DNA from: Mycoplasma sp. CAG:611
GTDB lineage: Bacteria; Bacillota_I; Bacilli_A; RF39; UBA660
Direction of reading: 5' to 3'
Length of the DNA stretch: 17,278 nucleotides
Assembly (NCBI GenBank): GCA_000434175.1
Contig: HF999779.1
Span: 1-17,278 of the forward strand
Part shown: positions 1 through 7,783 of the stretch, one piece after another
Layout: each line of letters begins with the position of its first letter
How positions within the stretch are numbered: position 1 is the first letter of the stretch
Position numbers and translations under genes: made by a program
Notes under the pieces: model-generated
Seen by the model: the letters and a program-made list of their open reading frames with translations, nothing else
Told to the model about the DNA's origin: nothing
The model's database searches: none

Positions 1-67
1 GGGTATTTTATTATAATTTTATTTTATCATAATAATACAAAAATATTGTTGGTAATTTTTGCCAATT

Positions 68-94
68 AAAAAAGTTCTTATTTAGAACTTTTTT
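68..94 (-). terminator. Rho-independent terminator of rluB
   Basis: A perfect 11-bp inverted repeat (68-78 with 84-94) has a 5-nt loop and overlaps the rluB stop codon. Read on the minus strand it ends in a run of six T, followed by AATTGG. It is near symmetric, with T-runs on both sides, so it could also stop transcription entering from the left. Bases 1-67 beyond it show no coding signal. Confidence 0.75.
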
Positions 95-803
95 TACTTA
101 AATAATATAATTGTTTTACTTCTTTAGGTGTTAAATTTCTATAATGACCTGATGGTACACCATTTAAATTTAAGAATGCTATTTTTTCTCTTTTTAATTT
201 TAATACTTCATGGTTTATACTTTCAAACATTTTTTTAACTTGATGATTTTTGCCTTCATGAATTGTTATTTCAACCATTGAAGTATCAGTTTTTTTATTA
301 TAACTTCTAACTTTAACTTTACAAGGACTTGTTACATAATTATCTATTTTAACACCTGATTTTAATTTTTTAATTTCTACAGGTAACAATAATCCTTTTA
401 CTTTAGCAATATATGTTTTTTCTATTTCATTTTTAGGACTAGTTAACATATTAGAAAACTCCCCATCATTAGTAAGAAGAATAATCCCTGTTGTATCATA
501 ATCAAGTCTTCCTACAGGATATATTCTTATATTTGTATTAATTAAATCTACGACAGTTGTTCTTTTTTTATCATCTTTAGCACTTGATATAACACCACGT
601 GGTTTATTAAGTAAAAAATATACTTTGTTTTCTTTTTCTAATAAAACACCCTCAATAATAATTTCAGCATTACTTAAAACTTTATATCCTAAAGTTGTAA
701 TTATTTCATTATCTACCATTACTTTACCTTCTTTAATTAGTTCTTCTGCTTTTCTTCTTGAACAATAACCAGTACTGGCAATAACTTTTTGTAATCTTTC
801 CAT
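78..803 (-). CDS. rluB: 23S rRNA pseudouridine synthase, RluB/RsuA family
   Basis: Makes pseudouridine in rRNA; in Bacillus and E. coli RluB acts on the peptidyl-transferase region of 23S rRNA. An N-terminal S4 RNA-binding domain (about residues 1-50, ERLQKVIASTGYCSRRKAEE) is followed by the RsuA/RluB catalytic domain with the signature PVGRLDYDTTGIILLTNDGE, whose first Asp is the expected nucleophile. The later HEGKNHQVKKM segment is also family-typical. Length (241 aa) is normal. I chose the third possible start (ATG at 803): AAAGGTG then lies 6 nt upstream, whereas the GTG at 812 and ATG at 809 fall inside that ribosome-binding site. It lies 36 nt downstream of the carboxypeptidase gene with no hairpin between, so the two are probably co-transcribed. 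RluB rather than RsuA/RluE is inferred from the neighbour and overall similarity. Confidence 0.9.
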   Translation of the reverse strand: MERLQKVIASTGYCSRRKAEELIKEGKVMVDNEIITTLGYKVLSNAEIIIEGVLLEKENKVYFLLNKPRGVISSAKDDKKRTTVVDLINTNIRIYPVGRLDYDTTGIILLTNDGEFSNMLTSPKNEIEKTYIAKVKGLLLPVEIKKLKSGVKIDNYVTSPCKVKVRSYNKKTDTSMVEITIHEGKNHQVKKMFESINHEVLKLKREKIAFLNLNGVPSGHYRNLTPKEVKQLYYLSKKSSK

Positions 804-839
804 AAACATCACCTTTTTAATAACTAAATTATAAAGGAT

Positions 840-1904
840 TTAAAAGATTTTATCAACTATCGTAGTAAAAAAATTTTTTATTTTTGTAAAAATACTTTTA
901 TTTTCTTTTTCGATATAAATATCATTAGAATATATAATATCATCATTTAAATATATATATATTTTACCTATTTTATCATTATTTTTATATTTTTTATTTT
1001 CATCTATTTTAGTTTTAATTTTTATAGATTTAAATTCTTCTTCGGTTAATGGATATGTAAATGATTCTTTTATAAAGGGTTTACCCTCTAAAGATGTGTT
1101 AACTCCAAAGTTTGATTTATCTAAAATTAAATAGTTTTTATATTTAGAAAATATTTTTTCATAAGATGCTTCATGTGTTTCATAAAGATATGATGATTTA
1201 TCTATTGTAACCATACACAAATTTAAATCATTATTTGAAGCACTTGAAACAAGAAGTCTACCTGCAAGAGGTGTATAGCCTGTTTTTCCCCCATTTGCTT
1301 TACTATATGTAAAAAGTAAATTATTTCTATTTTTCCAAGTATATGATTTTAAATCACTTGTTGTTTTATAGTATTTTGTACCTACGATATCTCTAAATGT
1401 TTTATTTTTATAAGCATAAGAATAAAGTATAGCTAAATCTTTTGCTGTAGAATAATTTTTAGTATCATCATCTAAACCATTTGGATTAGAAAATATTGTA
1501 TTAGTAAGACCTAATTCTTTGGCTTTTTTATTCATTATTTTAACAAAGTTTTCAATATTACCACCAACATAACTTGCTATAACAACTGAAGCATCATTAC
1601 CACTTCGAAGCATAAGACCATATACTAAATCCAATAAAGTCATATTTTCATTATATTCTAAATATATATTACTTCCATACATCGAAAGTATTTCTTCTTT
1701 TGCTGTTACTATATCTTCTAATCTATTAGATTCAATAGCAAGAATTGCTGTCATTATTTTAGTAGTAGATGCGATTAAACGAACTTCATTACTAGCTTTT
1801 TCACTAAATATTCTTCCACTATCAATATCCATAATAATTGATGATGCTAATACGTTACTACTAAATAAAATAAAACTTATTACAAACAAAAATATTTTTT
1901 TCAT
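840..1904 (-). CDS. dacF: D-alanyl-D-alanine carboxypeptidase, PBP5/DacF-DacB type
   Basis: Extracytoplasmic serine peptidase (family S11) that trims the terminal D-Ala from peptidoglycan stem peptides. A signal peptide covers residues 1-20 (cleavage likely after VLA). All three active-site motifs are present: S46-T-T-K49 (nucleophile serine and lysine), S101-G-N103 and K207-T-G209. After the catalytic domain comes a PBP5 C-terminal beta domain, and the last 15 or so residues (FTKIKNFFTTIVDKIF) form an amphipathic helix of the kind that anchors PBP5 proteins to the membrane. Length 354 aa fits the family. AAAGAGGTG lies just upstream of the ATG, and a TATAAT at 1927-1932 is a possible -10 with a poor -35. 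It precedes rluB; in Bacillus subtilis dacB (a sporulation carboxypeptidase) also lies upstream of rluB, with spmA and spmB between. Whether this is a vegetative DacA/DacF or a sporulation DacB equivalent cannot be decided from sequence, so the symbol is provisional. Confidence 0.88.
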   Translation of the reverse strand: MKKIFLFVISFILFSSNVLASSIIMDIDSGRIFSEKASNEVRLIASTTKIMTAILAIESNRLEDIVTAKEEILSMYGSNIYLEYNENMTLLDLVYGLMLRSGNDASVVIASYVGGNIENFVKIMNKKAKELGLTNTIFSNPNGLDDDTKNYSTAKDLAILYSYAYKNKTFRDIVGTKYYKTTSDLKSYTWKNRNNLLFTYSKANGGKTGYTPLAGRLLVSSASNNDLNLCMVTIDKSSYLYETHEASYEKIFSKYKNYLILDKSNFGVNTSLEGKPFIKESFTYPLTEEEFKSIKIKTKIDENKKYKNNDKIGKIYIYLNDDIIYSNDIYIEKENKSIFTKIKNFFTTIVDKIF

Positions 1905-1965
1905 ACAAACACCTCTTTATCATTTAATTATATATTTTTGAATGTTAAAGTATGATAAATTAAAC

Positions 1966-1994
1966 AAAAAAAGATGAATTTTAAAATCCATCTT
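1966..1994 (-). terminator. Terminator of the DUF1653/membrane protein operon
   Basis: An inverted repeat AAGATG...CATCTT (1971-1976 with 1989-1994) encloses a self-complementary ATTTTAAAAT, with one mismatch. Read on the minus strand it is followed by seven T. It lies just after the stop of the membrane-protein gene and separates that operon from the carboxypeptidase gene. Confidence 0.8.
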
Positions 1995-2002
1995 AAATGT
2001 TT

Positions 2003-2950
2003 TTATTCAAATTCAATTGTATCTATATAAGAAAATACTTTATCTTGCATTTTATCTTTTGTTAAAGATATAAAATTTAAAATATAGAAAGAATCTTTAC
2101 CTTTAGCTACCATTATTACATAATCATAACTTGTATTATTAATATTTTCTGTTTTTGTATAATACATATAATTATCTTTTGGAATAAATGTTGGAGTTCT
2201 ATTTGCTTCTTGTACTTTTACGGCATATTCTTCAATTGTTGAACTACTATCTAAACCTATATCACTAAGAATAGTAAATGGTTCTTTTATTCCTAAAAAC
2301 ATTAAACTATTATTAGCATATGAAATATCATAATCTTCTGTATCATAAACTAACATATCATTTGGTAGGGTTATTTTTAGACCTGATATTTCATAAAGTT
2401 TTGTTTTAGTATTAGTTTTATTATCACTAGTGTCAATAGAACCAACAACAGTAGATATAACAATAGCTATAACAATTAATATTGTATATAATGTATTTTG
2501 TTTTTTTGAATGTTCTTTTAATTCTTCTTCATCTAACCCTTTTGCTTTTATTTGATTTATCACACCACTTATACCTAAAATTGTAAAAATAATTGCTATT
2601 ACTAAATCTCTTATAATAGCAAATACAAATGTTGAACTATTATATAATGAAATTAGACTTTTTATATTAACAGTAAATCCTTTTTTAGCTAAAAGTAAAC
2701 ATGGAATAATTATTAATGTAGATATAATTACAGTTAAAACAGATATTACTCCAATTATTGCAGGAGTTTTTTTTGTTACTTTTCCTTTTAATAATGTATA
2801 ACCTTTAAAAGCTGTTAGTGCTATTACAAATGCTAAAAAAGAAAACATTAAATTTCCATATACATAAACTAAAATCCATGGTATCGCCCCAATAAATGCT
2901 CCTAAAACAGCACCAAGTATTCCTAATAAATTATTGTTTTTTTCTTTCAT
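2003..2950 (-). CDS. Membrane protein of unknown function with C-terminal extracellular domain
   Basis: Function not recognised. The N-terminal half is strongly hydrophobic, with about five membrane segments (roughly residues 8-28, 33-50, 63-88, 108-132 and 153-172), including the phrase GAFIGAIPWILVYVYGN that recurs in uncharacterised clostridial and bacilli membrane proteins. A charged loop (KAKGLDEEELKEHSKKQ) precedes the last segment. Residues about 185-315 form a soluble, probably external alpha/beta domain with alternating hydrophobic strands (SGLKITLPNDM, DYVIMVAKGKDSFYILNF), recalling small domains of Gram-positive lipoproteins. The start is firm: AAGGAGG lies 7 nt before the ATG and overlaps the stop codon of the upstream DUF1653 gene, so the two are translationally coupled in one operon. 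A terminator follows directly. Confidence 0.8.
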   Translation of the reverse strand: MKEKNNNLLGILGAVLGAFIGAIPWILVYVYGNLMFSFLAFVIALTAFKGYTLLKGKVTKKTPAIIGVISVLTVIISTLIIIPCLLLAKKGFTVNIKSLISLYNSSTFVFAIIRDLVIAIIFTILGISGVINQIKAKGLDEEELKEHSKKQNTLYTILIVIAIVISTVVGSIDTSDNKTNTKTKLYEISGLKITLPNDMLVYDTEDYDISYANNSLMFLGIKEPFTILSDIGLDSSSTIEEYAVKVQEANRTPTFIPKDNYMYYTKTENINNTSYDYVIMVAKGKDSFYILNFISLTKDKMQDKVFSYIDTIEFE

Positions 2951-2962
2951 ATAATTTCCTCC

Positions 2963-3208
2963 TTACTTATTTACACTTTCAATATTTTGTAATTCAAATC
3001 TATACCTTTGTTTAATATTTGGATATTTTTTATAATCAACTTCACTTAAAAACATATCTTTAGGTCTTATATAAAGATTATTATTACCATATAAAGCACG
3101 ATAAATAATATATTCTTCTTTTGTTTCACTATGAATAGCTATATCCTCAACAATATAATAATCACCTTTAAAATGTTTATAAATTCCTTTTATTTTTAAT
3201 TCATTCAT
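2963..3208 (-). CDS. DUF1653 domain protein
   Basis: An 81-aa protein that is almost entirely one DUF1653 domain. The family pattern is clear: GIYKHFKGDYYIVEDIAIHS near residues 8-27, then EEYIIYRALYG, then YIRPKDMFLSEV. The function of this small beta-rich family is unknown. GGAGG is 6-7 nt before the ATG. It is the first gene of a two-gene operon, 12 nt ahead of the membrane-protein gene, whose Shine-Dalgarno overlaps its stop. Upstream (3209-3322) is AT-rich leader sequence in which I could not fix a promoter. Confidence 0.9.
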   Translation of the reverse strand: MNELKIKGIYKHFKGDYYIVEDIAIHSETKEEYIIYRALYGNNNLYIRPKDMFLSEVDYKKYPNIKQRYRFELQNIESVNK

Positions 3209-3322
3209 AAAACTTCCTCCATATAAATCTTAACATATATTATTTTATTTTGCTATATAAAAATTAGTTTTTTTTAATTAATGATTTTAACAATAAAACC
3301 ATAAACTTTTACTTTTATTAAT

Positions 3323-3351
3323 AAAAAAATACTTACTTAAAGTAAATATTT
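3323..3351 (-). terminator. Terminator of parE
   Basis: A hairpin AAATATTTACTT/AAGTAAGTATTT (12-bp arms, one mismatch) directly follows the parE stop codon on the minus strand and runs into seven T. It shows that parE ends its transcript here, with no parC read from the same message. Confidence 0.8.
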
Positions 3352-3352
3352 T

Positions 3353-5257
3353 TTAGTTTATTTTATAATCATCTTCCATAGAAAACTCTACATTTTCTTC
3401 AATCCATTCTTTTCTAGGTTCTACTTTATCTCCCATTAGAACATTAACACGTTTTTCTGCTAAAGCAGCATCTTCAATTGTTACTCTTATAAGTGTTCTT
3501 GTTTTAGGATCCATTGTTGTTTCCCAAAGCTGAACTGCATTCATTTCACCTAATCCTTTATATCTTTGAATTTCATATTTATTTAATGTTTTTGTTAATT
3601 CTTTTAATTCATCTGTTGTATAAACATATTGTGTTTCTTTTCCTGAAGTTATTTTAAATAAAGGAGGCATTGCTATATATAAATGTCCTTTTTCTATTAA
3701 AGGCCTCATGTATTTATAAAAGAATGTTAAAAGTAAACATTGAATATGTGCTCCATCATCATCAGCATCGGTCATTATTATTATTTTATCATATTGCATA
3801 TCTTCTTCGATAAAGTTACTTCCATAACCTGCCCCAATTGTGTAAATCATTGTATTTATTTCTTCATTTTTAAAGATATCATCTAATTTAGCTTTTTCTG
3901 TATTAAGAACCTTTCCACGAAGTGGTAATATTGCTTGAAACTTTCTATCTCTTCCACCTTTAGCACTACCGCCTGCTGAATCTCCTTCGACTAAAAATAA
4001 TTCATTTTTTGTTTTATCTTTTCCACTTGCAGGAGTTAATTTATCACTTAATAATTGTTCTTTTTTCTTTGTTTTTCCTTTTCTTACTTCTTCTCTTGCT
4101 TTTCTTGCTGCTTCTCTTGCTAATTTACTTTTTAAAGATTTATCAATTATATCTTCTGCTACTTTTTTATTTTCTTCAAGAAAGAAAGTCATTTTTTCTG
4201 TAACAATACTTTCAACAACTGTTCTTGCTTGAGGAGTACCTAATTTTGATTTAGTTTGTCCTTCAAATTGTAAAAGATTTTCTGGGATTTTTAAAGATAT
4301 AATAGCAGTTAATCCTTCCCTAACATCACTTCCATCAAAAGAAGTATCTTTTCCTTTTAGATAACCATTTTTTTTAGCATAATCATTAAATACTTTTGTA
4401 ATAGCAGTTCTAAATCCTACTTCATGACTTCCTCCATCAATTGTTTTAACATTATTTACAAAAGATACAATGTTTTCATTATAACTATCTGTATATTGAA
4501 GTGCAATGTCAACTTCAATATTTTGTTTTGTTCCTGTAAAACTAAACACTTTATTTAATGGTGTTTTATTTTCATTAATCATTTCAACAAATGATACTAA
4601 ACCATCATCATAATGAAAAGAGCATTCTTTTTTATCTACTAAATCTACTACATCAATTGTTAACCCTTTTATTAAAAAGGCACTTTCTTGCATTCTTTCG
4701 GCAATAGTTGTATATGAAAAGTTAATACTTGAAAAAATAGTATCATCTGGTAAAAATCTAACTGTTGTTCCTGTTTTTGAAGTTGTTCCAAGTTTTTTTA
4801 ATGGAACTTTTACATGTCCTCCATCTTCAAATCTTATGTAATGTTCGTAACCATCTCTTTTTATTGTTACTTCCATCCATTTAGATAAAGCATTAACAAC
4901 AGAACCACCTACACCATGAAGTCCCCCAGATACTTTATAACCATCTGTTTCAAACTTACCACCAGCATGTAACACTGTATAAATAACTTCTGGTGTTGGT
5001 TTTCCACTTGCATGCATTCCCGTTGGAACACCACGTCCATGATCTTCTACAGAAATACTTTTATCTTCATGTAAAACTATCTTGATATAATTTCCATAAC
5101 CATTTATTACTTCATCTATTGAGTTATCTACTATTTCCCATACTAAATGATGAAGTCCTCTTTTATCAGTTGAACCTATATACATTCCAGGTCTTTTTCT
5201 TACTGCTTCAAGCCCTTCAAGTATTTTAATACTACTTTCATCATATTTATTAGCCAT
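3353..5257 (-). CDS. parE: DNA topoisomerase IV subunit B (ParE)
   Basis: ATPase subunit of topoisomerase IV, which separates daughter chromosomes. The GHKL ATPase domain holds the N-box E41-I-V-D-N-S-I-D-E, G1 motif DHGRGVP (72-78) and G2 motif GGLHGVGGSVV (111-121), with the QTKSKLG loop near 334-340. The TOPRIM domain has LVEGDSAGG (422-430, metal-binding E424) and MTDADDDG (495-502), followed by QRYKGLGEMN (564-573). ParE rather than GyrB is supported by LPLRGKVLNTEKAKLDDIFK, by KNEEINTMIYTIGAGYGSNF and by the C-terminal MGDKVEPRKEWIEENVEF, all ParE-style. Length 634 aa is normal. AAGGTGA lies upstream of the ATG. Unusually, parC is not next to it: a terminator follows and an unrelated membrane protein precedes it. 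Confidence 0.95.
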   Translation of the reverse strand: MANKYDESSIKILEGLEAVRKRPGMYIGSTDKRGLHHLVWEIVDNSIDEVINGYGNYIKIVLHEDKSISVEDHGRGVPTGMHASGKPTPEVIYTVLHAGGKFETDGYKVSGGLHGVGGSVVNALSKWMEVTIKRDGYEHYIRFEDGGHVKVPLKKLGTTSKTGTTVRFLPDDTIFSSINFSYTTIAERMQESAFLIKGLTIDVVDLVDKKECSFHYDDGLVSFVEMINENKTPLNKVFSFTGTKQNIEVDIALQYTDSYNENIVSFVNNVKTIDGGSHEVGFRTAITKVFNDYAKKNGYLKGKDTSFDGSDVREGLTAIISLKIPENLLQFEGQTKSKLGTPQARTVVESIVTEKMTFFLEENKKVAEDIIDKSLKSKLAREAARKAREEVRKGKTKKKEQLLSDKLTPASGKDKTKNELFLVEGDSAGGSAKGGRDRKFQAILPLRGKVLNTEKAKLDDIFKNEEINTMIYTIGAGYGSNFIEEDMQYDKIIIMTDADDDGAHIQCLLLTFFYKYMRPLIEKGHLYIAMPPLFKITSGKETQYVYTTDELKELTKTLNKYEIQRYKGLGEMNAVQLWETTMDPKTRTLIRVTIEDAALAEKRVNVLMGDKVEPRKEWIEENVEFSMEDDYKIN

Positions 5258-5294
5258 TTACAATCACCTTCATCATAATTTATTTTATCATAAA

Positions 5295-5323
5295 TATTTA
5301 TTTATTCCAAATTAAAATGTCAA
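5295..5323 (-). promoter_or_regulatory. Candidate parE promoter
   Basis: Minus strand TTGACA (5318-5323) is a perfect -35. The -10 is less certain: TAAATA (5295-5300) at 17-bp spacing, or TATGAT (5287-5292) used with a different -35. The ATG is about 40 nt downstream. The -35 lies inside an arm of the inverted repeat at 5318-5356. Confidence 0.45.
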
Positions 5324-5356
5324 ATACTTAACACTTTTTATTACTAGTATTTGACA
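5318..5356. repeat. Perfect 11-bp inverted repeat (TGTCAAATACT) between two genes
   Basis: TGTCAAATACT at 5318-5328 is exactly mirrored by AGTATTTGACA at 5346-5356, with a 17-nt loop. It lies just after the stop of the PF06541 gene and overlaps the TTGACA of the parE promoter. It may be that gene's terminator, although the tail is TTTTAATTT rather than a clean T-run. An operator for parE is the alternative. Confidence 0.6.
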
Positions 5357-5362
5357 ACTAAT

Positions 5363-6040
5363 TTATTCACTAAGAGCTTCTTTTATCTTAGCTAGTTTTC
5401 TTCTTACTCTAGTTTGAAAATTAGGATAAGCATATATAAGTCTTTTTGATAAATAATTCTTTTTTAAAAATACATCTTTTACATATTTAGTAACTTCTTC
5501 TGTATTATCATAATTAGATTTTTTAATAGTAGAACTAAAGTTATTAATAATACTATAAGATATTATATTATCTATTATATATACCACGAGTAAAGTATAA
5601 AATAATATACTTAAAAATGGTTCTGTTATCTTTTCTATATAAGTAAGAATAAATGGATTTAAAAAATATACAAGAACAATAGCTAATATTCCAAAACAAA
5701 GTGTATTTCTTAAACATACTCTACCATTTATATTAAATTTTTTATTACTATAATCCCACCATCTAGCAGAAAACAATTTTTCCATAAAATAACTTGTTAA
5801 ATATTCAAGGGTAGTACATACAAGCATTGACATTACAAAAAGAATAAATGGATTACTTGCAAAATCTTTTAATAAAATAAGCATTATTATTGCACCATGT
5901 CCGTATATAGGACATATTGGCCCCATTAAAAAACCTCTGTTAATAAATCTTTTATATTGAATTAATTTACATGTTACTTCCATTAACCATCCTAAAAAAG
6001 AATAAAAGATAAATAATAAAAATATTATTTTTATACCCAT
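5363..6040 (-). CDS. Putative ABC-transporter type IV membrane protein (PF06541, CmpB-like)
   Basis: A 225-aa polytopic membrane protein. It carries the hallmark pattern of the PF06541 family: YSFLGWLMEVTCK near residues 13-25, then RFINRGFLMGPICPIYGHG (31-49), TLEYLTSYFMEKLFSARWWDY, and FNINGRVCLRNTLCFG. About five hydrophobic segments are visible, then a basic C-terminal tail. The family is annotated as a putative transporter permease, but no substrate is established and no ATPase subunit is adjacent, so transport is unproven. AAAGGAG lies 7 nt before the ATG. It is apparently a single-gene transcript, with a palindrome overlapping a TATAAT just upstream. Confidence 0.85.
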   Translation of the reverse strand: MGIKIIFLLFIFYSFLGWLMEVTCKLIQYKRFINRGFLMGPICPIYGHGAIIMLILLKDFASNPFILFVMSMLVCTTLEYLTSYFMEKLFSARWWDYSNKKFNINGRVCLRNTLCFGILAIVLVYFLNPFILTYIEKITEPFLSILFYTLLVVYIIDNIISYSIINNFSSTIKKSNYDNTEEVTKYVKDVFLKKNYLSKRLIYAYPNFQTRVRRKLAKIKEALSE

Positions 6041-6057
6041 AAGAAAACTCCTTTATC

Positions 6058-6081
6058 ATTGTAATAATATCATTATACAAT
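6058..6081. promoter_or_regulatory. Palindrome overlapping a -10-like TATAAT upstream of the PF06541 gene
   Basis: ATTGTAATAAT (6058-6068) and ATTATACAAT (6072-6081) form an inverted repeat with one bulged base and a 3-nt loop. On the minus strand it contains TATAAT (6072-6077), about 31 nt before the ATG at 6040. No good -35 is visible. It could be an operator on a promoter or chance symmetry in AT-rich DNA. Confidence 0.3.
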
Positions 6082-6107
6082 ATTATAATATAAAAGAAAA
6101 GAGAAAA

Positions 6108-7706
6108 TTATTCTTCTTCTATTCCATATTTTAAAGTATATTCTTGATAAGTAATTTGTCTATCCATATGACTTCCATCTTTTTTTATTTCAATAAGTCT
6201 ATTACTTACACTTTCAATTAATTCTTGATCGTATGTTGTAAATACAATTGCTCCCTTAAACTTTTTCATACCTTCATCAAGAGAAGTTATACTTTCAATA
6301 TCTAAATGATTTGTTGGTTCATCAAGAAGTAAAACATTAGGTTTTTCCATCATTATTTTAGATAACATACTTCTTACTTTTTCTCCTCCTGATAAAACTT
6401 TAACACTTTTTAAACTTTCATCACCGGAAAATAACATTCTTCCTAAAAATCCTCTTACAAAGGTTTCTTCTTTATTTGAAGAGAAATTTCTTAACCATTC
6501 ATATAAACTTATATCTTCATTAAAATAATAATCATTATTTTTTTCAAAATAAGATAATTTAACTGTTGAACCATAAGATACTTTTCCTTTTGTAGGAAGT
6601 TTTTTACCACTTATTATATCAAGTAAAATACTATTAGCTTTAGAATTATTACCAATTAATGCTATTTTATCAAATGGTCTTATTGTTAAAGTTAAATCTT
6701 TTATAATAGGTTTATCATCTTCAAAATAACTTATATTATCTAAATAAACAACTTCTTTACCAAGCTCTTTTTCTATTTCAAAATTAATATAAGGATATTT
6801 TCTACTTGAAGGTTTTATATCTTCTAATTTTATTTTTTCTAATGATTTTTTTCTTGAAGTAGCTTGTTTAGATTTAGAAGCGTTAGCACTAAATCTTCTA
6901 ATAAAATCTTCAAGTTCTTTTATTTTTTCTTCTTTTTTCTTATTTTCCTGTTTTAATTGTTCTTTTATTAAATTACTAGATTGATACCAAAAATCATAAT
7001 TACCTACAAAAAGAGTTATTTTTTCATAATCTATATCTAACATATGCGTACAAACTTTATTTAAAAAATGTCTATCATGTGATACTACTAAAACAGTATT
7101 TTTAAAGTTTATTAAAAATTCTTCTAACCACATAATACTTTTAGCATCAAGACCATTTGTAGGTTCATCAAGAAGTAAAATATCTGGTTCACCAAATAAA
7201 GCACTTGCAAGTAAAACTTTTACTTTAATACTTTCTTTTAACTCTTCCATTTTTTTATAAAGTAAATCTTCTTTTATTCCCAAACCTAAAAGAAGTACCG
7301 CAGCATCACTTTCAGCTTGATATCCATTTAATCTTCCAAATTCTTCTTCTAGTTCCGCTACTTTCATTCCATCTTCCATTGTAAAATCTTCTTTACTATA
7401 TAAAGCATCTTTTTCTTTCATTATTTTATATAATTTAGAATTACCCATAATTACTGTTTCTAAAACAGTTAAGTCATTAAATTCATTATGATTTTGTTTT
7501 AAAACAGATAATCTTTCATTTTTACCTAAAATTACTTCCCCACTAGTAGAATCTATTTCACCACTTAATAGTTTTAAAAAAGTACTTTTTCCTGCGCCAT
7601 TAGCACCAATTATTCCATAACAATTATCATCTTTAAATTCAAGATTAACATCACTAAAAAGCGTTCTTGTATTAAATCTAAGACCTAAATTAACTGTTTT
7701 TAACAT
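6108..7706 (-). CDS. ykpA: ABC-F ATPase, YkpA/YbiT subfamily
   Basis: A soluble twin-ATPase of the ABC-F class, which binds the ribosome E-site rather than acting in transport. Site 1 parts are intact: Walker A GANGAGKS (34-41), Walker B ILLLDEP (176-182), H-loop VVSHDRHF (H210), and in the second half the signature LSGGE (438-442). The matching second site is degraded: the Walker A position reads GNNSKANSI (352-360, no GK[ST]), the first-half signature reads ELKESIKVK (155-163), and the second H-loop has Y492 in place of His. Walker B2 LLLDEP is kept. The linker (about 240-300) is highly basic and coiled, with RRFSANASKSKQATSRKK as in YkpA. From memory, Bacillus YkpA also has a poor second Walker A, so part of this is a subfamily trait. 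It has no transmembrane part. GGAGTGAT precedes the ATG. Single-gene transcript. Confidence 0.9.
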   Translation of the reverse strand: MLKTVNLGLRFNTRTLFSDVNLEFKDDNCYGIIGANGAGKSTFLKLLSGEIDSTSGEVILGKNERLSVLKQNHNEFNDLTVLETVIMGNSKLYKIMKEKDALYSKEDFTMEDGMKVAELEEEFGRLNGYQAESDAAVLLLGLGIKEDLLYKKMEELKESIKVKVLLASALFGEPDILLLDEPTNGLDAKSIMWLEEFLINFKNTVLVVSHDRHFLNKVCTHMLDIDYEKITLFVGNYDFWYQSSNLIKEQLKQENKKKEEKIKELEDFIRRFSANASKSKQATSRKKSLEKIKLEDIKPSSRKYPYINFEIEKELGKEVVYLDNISYFEDDKPIIKDLTLTIRPFDKIALIGNNSKANSILLDIISGKKLPTKGKVSYGSTVKLSYFEKNNDYYFNEDISLYEWLRNFSSNKEETFVRGFLGRMLFSGDESLKSVKVLSGGEKVRSMLSKIMMEKPNVLLLDEPTNHLDIESITSLDEGMKKFKGAIVFTTYDQELIESVSNRLIEIKKDGSHMDRQITYQEYTLKYGIEEE

Positions 7707-7741
7707 AATATCACTCCATTACTAAATATTTAACATTATTT

Positions 7742-7770
7742 ATTATAAAGTAAAAGATTAAGAAAGTCTA
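7742..7770 (-). promoter_or_regulatory. Candidate promoter of the ABC-F gene
   Basis: Minus strand TAGACT (7765-7770, 4 of 6 to TTGACA), 17-bp spacer, then perfect TATAAT (7742-7747). The predicted transcript starts about 29 nt before the ATG at 7706. The -35 sits in the loop of the hairpin that ends the sigma-factor gene. Confidence 0.5.
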
Positions 7771-7783
7771 GTTCTTAATCTTT
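7753..7783 (-). terminator. Hairpin at the end of the sigma-factor gene
   Basis: Perfect 12-bp inverted repeat AAAGATTAAGAA (7753-7764) / TTCTTAATCTTT (7772-7783) with a 7-nt loop. The stop codon and last codons of the sigma gene lie within it. The following T-run is short and interrupted (TCTTTTACTTT), so termination may be partial. Confidence 0.6.

Noticed and set aside
4009..4203. Plus-strand open frame rich in Leu and Phe
   Set aside because: It is the antisense of the Lys-rich stretch of parE; AAA/AAG codons read backwards give Phe/Leu.
3353..5257. Assignment as GyrB
   Set aside because: The segment after TOPRIM and the C-terminal phrase (KVEPRKEWIEENVEF) follow the ParE pattern; GyrB would end differently (ENRRQFIE-type).
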